DNA of 32,945 nucleotides from Verrucomicrobiales bacterium. GTDB taxonomy: Bacteria; Verrucomicrobiota; Verrucomicrobiia; Limisphaerales; Palsa-1400. Location of the stretch: the NCBI GenBank assembly GCA_003140095.1, contig PLIU01000213.1, positions 1-32,945 of the forward strand, written 5' to 3'. Shown piece by piece: positions 27,635-32,945 of this stretch (positions within the stretch are counted from its first letter, which is position 1; each line of letters begins with the position of its first letter). A program made the position numbers and the translations under genes. The notes beneath the pieces were generated by a model, which worked only from the letters and a program-made list of their open reading frames with translations, was not told where the DNA came from and did no database searches.

Positions 27635-28249
27635 TTCGCCCGCATTCAAGGCATCGTCGTTGGCATCGTCGCTAATAATCCCGGCGTCAAAGCGGGCACG
27701 CTGGATATTGATTCGTCCGACAAAGGCGCGCGCTTTATTCGCTTTTGCAATGTTTTCAATGTTCCGTTGGTCACCTTGGTGGACATCCCCGGTTTCATGC
27801 CAGGTATTCAACAGGAGCGCGGCGGCATCATCCGACATGGAGCGAAAATGCTGTTCGCTTATGCGTCCGCCACGGTGCCGAAAATAACGGTCATCCTCCG
27901 CAAAGCTTACGGCGGCGCTTACCTCGCCATGTGCAGCAGCGACATGGGGGCGGATTTTGTTTTCGCGTGGCCGACCGCTGAAATTGCCGTCATGGGTGCT
28001 GAAGGCGCAGTCAAGATTCTTTACAAACGGGAAATTGCCGCCGCCAATGACCAGAAGGCCAAAGAAGAGGAATTGGTTGCGGAATACCGCGAGAAATTCT
28101 GCTCACCTTACGAAGCCGCCAAGAAGGCGATGATCACCGATGTCATCGCGCCTTCCGAAACCCGCGCCAGAATTTCACTTGCGCTTCGCGGTACCTTGAC
28201 CAAGCGCGAATCTCGTCCCCCAAAAAAACACGGGACTATCCCTCTCTAA
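27630..28249 (+). pseudogene. Biotin-dependent carboxyltransferase subunit (PccB/MmdA-like), C-terminal fragment
   Basis: [131 protein letters not shown]. Confidence 0.85.
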
Positions 28250-28255
28250 ACCGCC

Positions 28256-28621
28256 ATGTCCACCCCGGAGCTAATTCTAAGCCAAGTTGCCATTGCACTG
28301 CTGGTAGTGACGTTTTACCACCTGTGGATTTCTCGCAAGAAGCAGATTTCACCTCCCGTTTCAACGCTTCCAACAGCGCCCGCGCCATCGGTTGCGATGC
28401 CGGTGTTCACTGGGCCTAACACGCCGCCCGCAAAGACATTGCCTGTGACAGAACAAATGCCGCCTGAAATTCTCGCTGTCATAGCGGCAGCGATAGCTGT
28501 AGTACTGGGCCAACCTTACCGGGTCGTATCCGTGCAGCCAGCGGCGATGCCCATACCGGAACTGAATGTCTGGGCTCTGGAAGGCCGCATGGATCAGTTC
28601 AAATCCCACAAGATCCGATAA
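28256..28621 (+). CDS. Decarboxylase gamma/delta-subunit-like (OadG/MmdD-like) small membrane protein
   Basis: One N-terminal TM (LILSQVAIALLVVTFYHLWI), Pro/Ala-rich linker, second segment PPEILAVIAAAIAVVLGQPYRVVSVQP; located between the carboxyltransferase and the biotin carrier. Confidence 0.6.
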   Translation: MSTPELILSQVAIALLVVTFYHLWISRKKQISPPVSTLPTAPAPSVAMPVFTGPNTPPAKTLPVTEQMPPEILAVIAAAIAVVLGQPYRVVSVQPAAMPIPELNVWALEGRMDQFKSHKIR

Positions 28622-28639
28622 TCTTTTCTGATACGAGCT

Positions 28640-28867
28640 ATGATTAAGAAACTCCGTGTTACGGTGGATGGCAAACCCTACGAGGTAACGGTCGAAATCC
28701 CGAATGAGCCTGGCGCTGCCGCCCCCATTCCGCCGCCTTCGGTAAGCGCACCCGCACCGCCGCCGCCGCCCGCGCCTGTCGCGCAATCCAGCACCGGCCC
28801 CGGAGAAGTGCGCAGCCCACTCGCAGGCCGAATTATCGCTATCAATGTTCAACCGGGCCAGGCGGTT
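28640..28867 (+). pseudogene. Biotin carboxyl carrier protein, truncated before the biotinyl-lysine motif
   Basis: MIKKLRVTVDGKPYEVTVEI...PAPPPPPAPVAQSSTGPGEVRSPLAGRIIAINVQPGQAV, then homology is lost; no (A/M)MKM motif. Confidence 0.8.
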
Positions 28868-29797
28868 ATTGTGGCCAAGATTCACCTGGGCATACCGTTC
28901 GGGATAGCCTGCCGTCTTTGCACGTTCCGCCCAAGCATAACGGTAGCTGTGCAGCGAGACGCCCTTGATGCAAAGTCCAGTGCAGCGTTGTTTGAACTCC
29001 GTGGCACGGTCGCCTGAACGAACGCTTCGCAGATACGGAAACAGCGGCCCATTGCCCGGCAGGTCGCGCAGGATTTCCGCCATGTCTTCATCCATGCGCA
29101 TGATGGCAATCGAGCCGGTCTTCCGGCGCGCATAGCTAATGACGTGGTGTTCCCAATCAACATCCTCGGCGTTCAAGCCGGCCAGATCGGATTGCGATGC
29201 GCCCAAGTGCCACGCGAGTTTGTAGAACGCCTTGCGTTCGGGATTTTGTTCGCGGGCGACGATGGCCAGATGTTCGGCCAGCGTAATACCGCGCTTCTCT
29301 TTGAACTCGACGGCGGGCCACTGGCGTTTCGGCACGAGCGGCCACGGCAGCCAATTCATGTCCACGCAGAAGTTGTGCAGCCGCCGGAGATAAACATTCG
29401 TCGAGACAGTCCCCATTTGCAGAACCTTCAGGATCGTTTCACCTTTGGTCTCAATGATGACCTGCGGCAGCAACATGACGAATGCCTTGTCCTTGGCGGC
29501 AGTTTTCCAGCGGTGTTGGTTGGCTCCCTGTTTGGTGTTGGTCAATGCTTCAATGGCATTCCGCCATGTCCGGGTGGTGATGCCGTTGTCGCTGCCCGCC
29601 AGATACGCCTTGGCAATCTGGAGATTCAGCATCGGCTGACGCTCGGAGTTGTTTTTGGCTTCGATGATCTGTTTGGCATCGTCGGCGTTGGTGGTGCCGA
29701 GGCTGGTGCGCTTGCCGGTTGTGGTGTCCACACTGTAGTAGCCTCCCCCACGAATTCCACGGCAGATGAGACGGTAACGTGTTTTCATATTTTTCAC
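28868..29797 (-). pseudogene. Tyrosine recombinase/integrase lacking the C-terminal catalytic tyrosine
   Basis: MKTRYRLICRGIRGGGYYSVDTTTGKRTSLGTT...WHLGASQSDLAGLNAEDVDWEHHVISYARRKTG...GVSLHSYRYAWAERAKTAGYPERYAQVNLGHN; homology ends at GHN. The rest of the called ORF runs antisense through the biotin-carrier and gamma-subunit genes. Confidence 0.82.
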
Positions 29798-30608
29798 GCA
29801 ACCACGAGAATAACTGAGGCCGAATCCGATGAGGTAACCGATAGGCGGCGGATTACGCCGGTCTATGCTGGTTTCCTACGGATTGGAAAAAAGGTGTCCG
29901 TTTTGGTGTCCGTTGCGGACCCTTCACCCTCAAATTCATTGCTGCTCAAGCAGTTAGAACTGGAGGCGGAGGTCGGAATCGGGCCGTCGCCGCTACGCTT
30001 TCACCGCCGAGACGGCTTCCGCAGTCGTTAATACTTTGGCGGACGAGTTGGCGAAAAAGTCGATGCGAAAAGAGCGACCGCGCTCCCGAAGAAGCCGGCC
30101 ACGAGGGAAAGGTGTCGCCGCGCCACTTGACGCACCTCGGCATTCGTAGGATCGTTGTGGCATGAGATTTTTATGCTTATACCGTGTTGATTCGGCTGGG
30201 ATGCCGCCGCAGGAGCTTGGAACATGGCTCGGAGCCAAGGGCCGCCTCCGTGACGCTCAAACCGGGCCGGGCGAGTCTCAAGAAGGACGCGTTGCTGAGA
30301 CGCCAATTACGGAGCCACAAACCAAGGAGGTTTGACACGGGTGACCCAATAAAGAATCTGAGCGATGTGCTCATGTTAAGTTCAATTTTTTGGAGGATAG
30401 ATTCCGTCGGCGGGACGAGACGACCGCGCTCCCCAAGAATTCACTGATCCGGTCAGACCCAGTCAAACCAGAAAAGGAGCTTTGATGTATGATCCGTGCT
30501 CAAAACGTGGTCCGAAATATTTGCTTCCACTTTGCCAGGGCGCTTTCTACTATCGGGCGGCAGGGAAACGTGGTTTCCCGCACCTTGGCCCGCTGGAATG
30601 CCCATTTT

Positions 30609-31574
30609 ATGCCACTGACACATACGACGGACCTATTCGTCAAAGCTCTCAAAGGCAAATACGCCCTGGGCGCCTTCAACGTCAATAACATGGAGATGCT
30701 CCAGGCCATCGTCGAGGCCTGCGAGGCGGAGAAAGCACCGGTCATGCTCCAAATCTCCAAGGGCGCCCGTCAATATGCCAGCGCCGTCTATCTCAAAAAG
30801 CTCATCGAGGCCGCCGTGAGCACTTCCAACATCCCAGTGGCGGTCCACCTCGATCACGGCGACTCCTTTGAGTTGTGCAAAGAGTGCATCGATGAAGGGT
30901 TCACCAGTGTGATGATCGATGGCAGCCATGAGCCTTTTGAAAAGAATGTCGAGGTTTGCAAACGGGTGGTCGAATATGCCCACAACCATGACTGCGTGGT
31001 GGAAGGGGAGCTGGGCATGCTCGTTGGCGCCCAGCACGACGACGGCGAGGAGGGCGGGAGCTATTCCAAAGGCGGCGTTTATACGCATCCTGAGGAAGCG
31101 GTGCTCTTCGTCCGCCAGACGGGCGTCGATTCACTGGCCGTGGCCATCGGCAATTCGCACGGCGCCTACAAGTTCAAGGGGGAACAGCGGCTGGATTTGG
31201 ACCGGTTGCGCGCCATCAAGAAGGCGCTGATGGAGGCCGGGTTGGGGGATTATCCCCTGGTTCTTCATGGCGCTTCCAGTGTGCCAAAAGACCTCGTCCA
31301 GGAAATCAACAAATATGGCGGCAAGCTCGGCGAGGACACCGCCGGCGTCCCGGAAGAGGATATTGAAATCGCCCGGCGCGTCGGTTGCACCAAGGTGAAC
31401 ATCGACACGGACTTGCGCCTGGCCGTGACGGCGGCCATTCGGAGGTGCTTTGTCGAGAATCCCAAGGAATTTGATCCCCGCAAATATCTTGGCCCGGCGA
31501 GAGAGAAGGTCAAGGAATTGGTCCGGCACAAAGTGCGCGATGTTCTCTGCTGCGCTGGCCATGCCTTCGATTAA
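30609..31574 (+). CDS. Fructose-bisphosphate aldolase, class II (start could be 30489)
   Basis: GAFNVNNMEMLQAIVEACEAEKAPVMLQISKGARQYA...PVAVHLDHGDSFELCKECIDEGFTSVMIDGSH...VEGELGMLVG...YTHPEEAVLFV...LAVAIGNSHGAYKF...LVLHGASSVP...KVNIDTDLRLAVTAAIRR. Confidence 0.96.
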   Translation: MPLTHTTDLFVKALKGKYALGAFNVNNMEMLQAIVEACEAEKAPVMLQISKGARQYASAVYLKKLIEAAVSTSNIPVAVHLDHGDSFELCKECIDEGFTSVMIDGSHEPFEKNVEVCKRVVEYAHNHDCVVEGELGMLVGAQHDDGEEGGSYSKGGVYTHPEEAVLFVRQTGVDSLAVAIGNSHGAYKFKGEQRLDLDRLRAIKKALMEAGLGDYPLVLHGASSVPKDLVQEINKYGGKLGEDTAGVPEEDIEIARRVGCTKVNIDTDLRLAVTAAIRRCFVENPKEFDPRKYLGPAREKVKELVRHKVRDVLCCAGHAFD

Positions 31575-31644
31575 TGCCAATTCTCGTTGGCGATCAGACT
31601 GAGCCTTGAACGCCCCATGGAGGGAGATGTCCAACCAAACATGG

Positions 31645-31691
31645 GACATAATGGCTCTGTTATGCTTGACATATAAGAGACATAATGGCTC
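31645..31691. repeat. Two direct copies of GACATAATGGCTC (period 34) upstream of the Hsp20 genes
   Basis: 31645-31657 and 31679-31691, identical. Confidence 0.5.
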
Positions 31692-31853
31692 AAATTTGAG
31701 AATGCATGTGTCTATGGTATTTTTATAATGATTTGCAACACAAGTGTTTAAGTTCATTTAAGTTATGTGGCATGGATTACGCTTTTTACAAGCTGCAGAA
31801 TTTAGGAATGAATGAACAGTTTTCAAACTTTGAAATAAAAGAAAGGATGAATT

Positions 31854-32342
31854 ATGACATTAACAAGATGGCAACGACCTGATTTTTGGGGCCTGTCTCC
31901 GCTTCGTCGCATGACGAGCCTGCGAGACCAGGTGGATAGTCTTTTCAACCTGGCCTTCGGGCACTTGGCGGACGCGAAACAGGAGAACGGGCAAGGATTG
32001 CAATTAATGGAGGGTTGGTTCCCGCCAGTCGATGTGTACGAGGACAAGGACAACTTGCTGGTCAAAGCGGAGCTGCCTGGCCTCAAGAAGGAGGACATTC
32101 AGATCTCGCTTGATAACGGCAACCTGACCCTTTCGGGCGAGCGCAAGCAGGAGGAAAAGCACCAAGACGCGGGCGTGTATCGTTCGGAGCGATGGGTGGG
32201 ACGCTTTCATCGCACCGTAAGCCTGCCGTGCCGGGTGGACGTGGAGAAAATCGACGCCAGCTACAGCGAAGGCGTGCTGACGGTAACTCTGCCCAAGGCG
32301 GAAGACGCGAAGCCGAAACGAATCCCGATTTCGGTCAAATAA
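31854..32342 (+). CDS. Hsp20/alpha-crystallin small heat shock protein
   Basis: WFPPVDVYEDKDNLLVKAELPGLKKEDIQISLDNGNLTLSGERKQE...YRSERWVGRFHRTVSLPCRVDVEKIDASYSEGVLTVTLPKAE. Confidence 0.96.
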   Translation: MTLTRWQRPDFWGLSPLRRMTSLRDQVDSLFNLAFGHLADAKQENGQGLQLMEGWFPPVDVYEDKDNLLVKAELPGLKKEDIQISLDNGNLTLSGERKQEEKHQDAGVYRSERWVGRFHRTVSLPCRVDVEKIDASYSEGVLTVTLPKAEDAKPKRIPISVK

Positions 32343-32391
32343 TAAAACAAGCGCCGGACGAGCAAGGCTTGCCCGCGCGACGAAAGGAATT

Positions 32392-32772
32392 ATGAATACA
32401 GTAACTCAAGAAAAGGAAAGACCCGTTCACTTGCAGCCGGTTCAGCAGGAGCGTTCGTTCGCCGTGCCCAATGTCAACGTCGTCGAGACCAAGGACGGCT
32501 ATATCCTGGAGGCCGAAATGCCGGGGGTGGCCAAGGAGGGCTTGGAAGTCAGCTTGGAGGAAAACTTGTTGACGATAACGGGCCGGCGCCAGCCAGAGCC
32601 TTCGGCCAACTTGCTTCATCGCGAATCCAATCCGGTTGATTACCGCCGGGTCTTTGAATTGGACCCTGCTATCGAGACCGGGAAGATCAACGCCCAGATT
32701 GACCAGGGTATTTTGACCCTGAAAATGCCCAAGGCAGAGAAGGTCAAACCCCGCCGGATCACGGTCAACTGA
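32392..32772 (+). CDS. Hsp20/alpha-crystallin small heat shock protein
   Basis: VPNVNVVETKDGYILEAEMPGVAKEGLEVSLEENLLTITGRRQ...FELDPAIETGKINAQIDQGILTLKMPKAEKVKPRRI. Confidence 0.95.
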   Translation: MNTVTQEKERPVHLQPVQQERSFAVPNVNVVETKDGYILEAEMPGVAKEGLEVSLEENLLTITGRRQPEPSANLLHRESNPVDYRRVFELDPAIETGKINAQIDQGILTLKMPKAEKVKPRRITVN

Positions 32773-32793
32773 CAGATAGCAGTTTACAGCACA

Positions 32794-32823
32794 AAAGGCC
32801 GGGGGCTTATGCCTCCGGCCTTT
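32794..32823 (+). terminator. Rho-independent-type terminator after the Hsp20 pair
   Basis: AAAGGCCGGGGGC-TTAT-GCCTCCGGCCTTT hairpin, 22 nt past the second hsp20 stop. Confidence 0.7.
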
Positions 32824-32945
32824 GTGTTCTTGCCGCACGGGAGGTGGCGTCACACTCGCTGTTTTTGGTCTCTGGCCGAAGACTCACGCCCGACGCCATG
32901 CCCGACGGTCGCGCTCCGCGGGTTTGCCAGGGCCATTTCATCTGG

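Noticed and set aside
28361-28867. C-terminal extension of the 478-aa 'integrase' ORF
   Set aside because: Arises by reading antisense through the biotin-carrier and gamma-subunit genes past the junction; not a real domain.
31667-31687. TTGACA...CATAAT as a sigma-70 promoter
   Set aside because: Spacing between the two boxes is only about 9 nt, far from the usual 16-18.
1-32945. CRISPR array or classic defence system
   Set aside because: No regularly spaced repeats and no cas, restriction-modification or toxin-antitoxin genes recognised.

Overview
Bacterial chromosomal window, probably Verrucomicrobia-like (an inference from gene content and style; no rRNA is present). From left to right it contains: (i) a tyrosine-recombinase fragment at the left edge; (ii) a complete IS110-family element with a 297-nt structured leader that looks like a bridge RNA; (iii) a minus-strand respiratory cluster (bc-type cytochrome b, Rieske protein, three separate mono-heme c-type cytochromes, and an outer-membrane beta-barrel in the same gene run); (iv) a GYD-domain protein, a PocR-AraC regulator and a radical SAM protein; (v) a long stress/energy-conservation island: two UspA proteins, ArsR-SulP, a PAS histidine kinase with a NarL-type regulator, a second PocR-AraC, a cNMP-binding protein, enolase, two DUF2934 proteins, a divergent membrane pyrophosphatase, an adenylate kinase remnant, methylmalonyl-CoA mutase, carboxyltransferase, OadG-like and biotin-carrier remnants, class II FBP aldolase and two Hsp20 proteins. 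Three abrupt gene-gene junctions (about 25530, 27630 and 28868) truncate six genes. They are either real deletions or assembly collapses and should be resolved before anything is claimed about that stretch. Main leads: the IS110 bridge-RNA candidate, the porin-containing bc/cytochrome cluster, the PPi/Na+-energetics stress island, and a cluster of GCAAA(A)TGCG operator-like sites.
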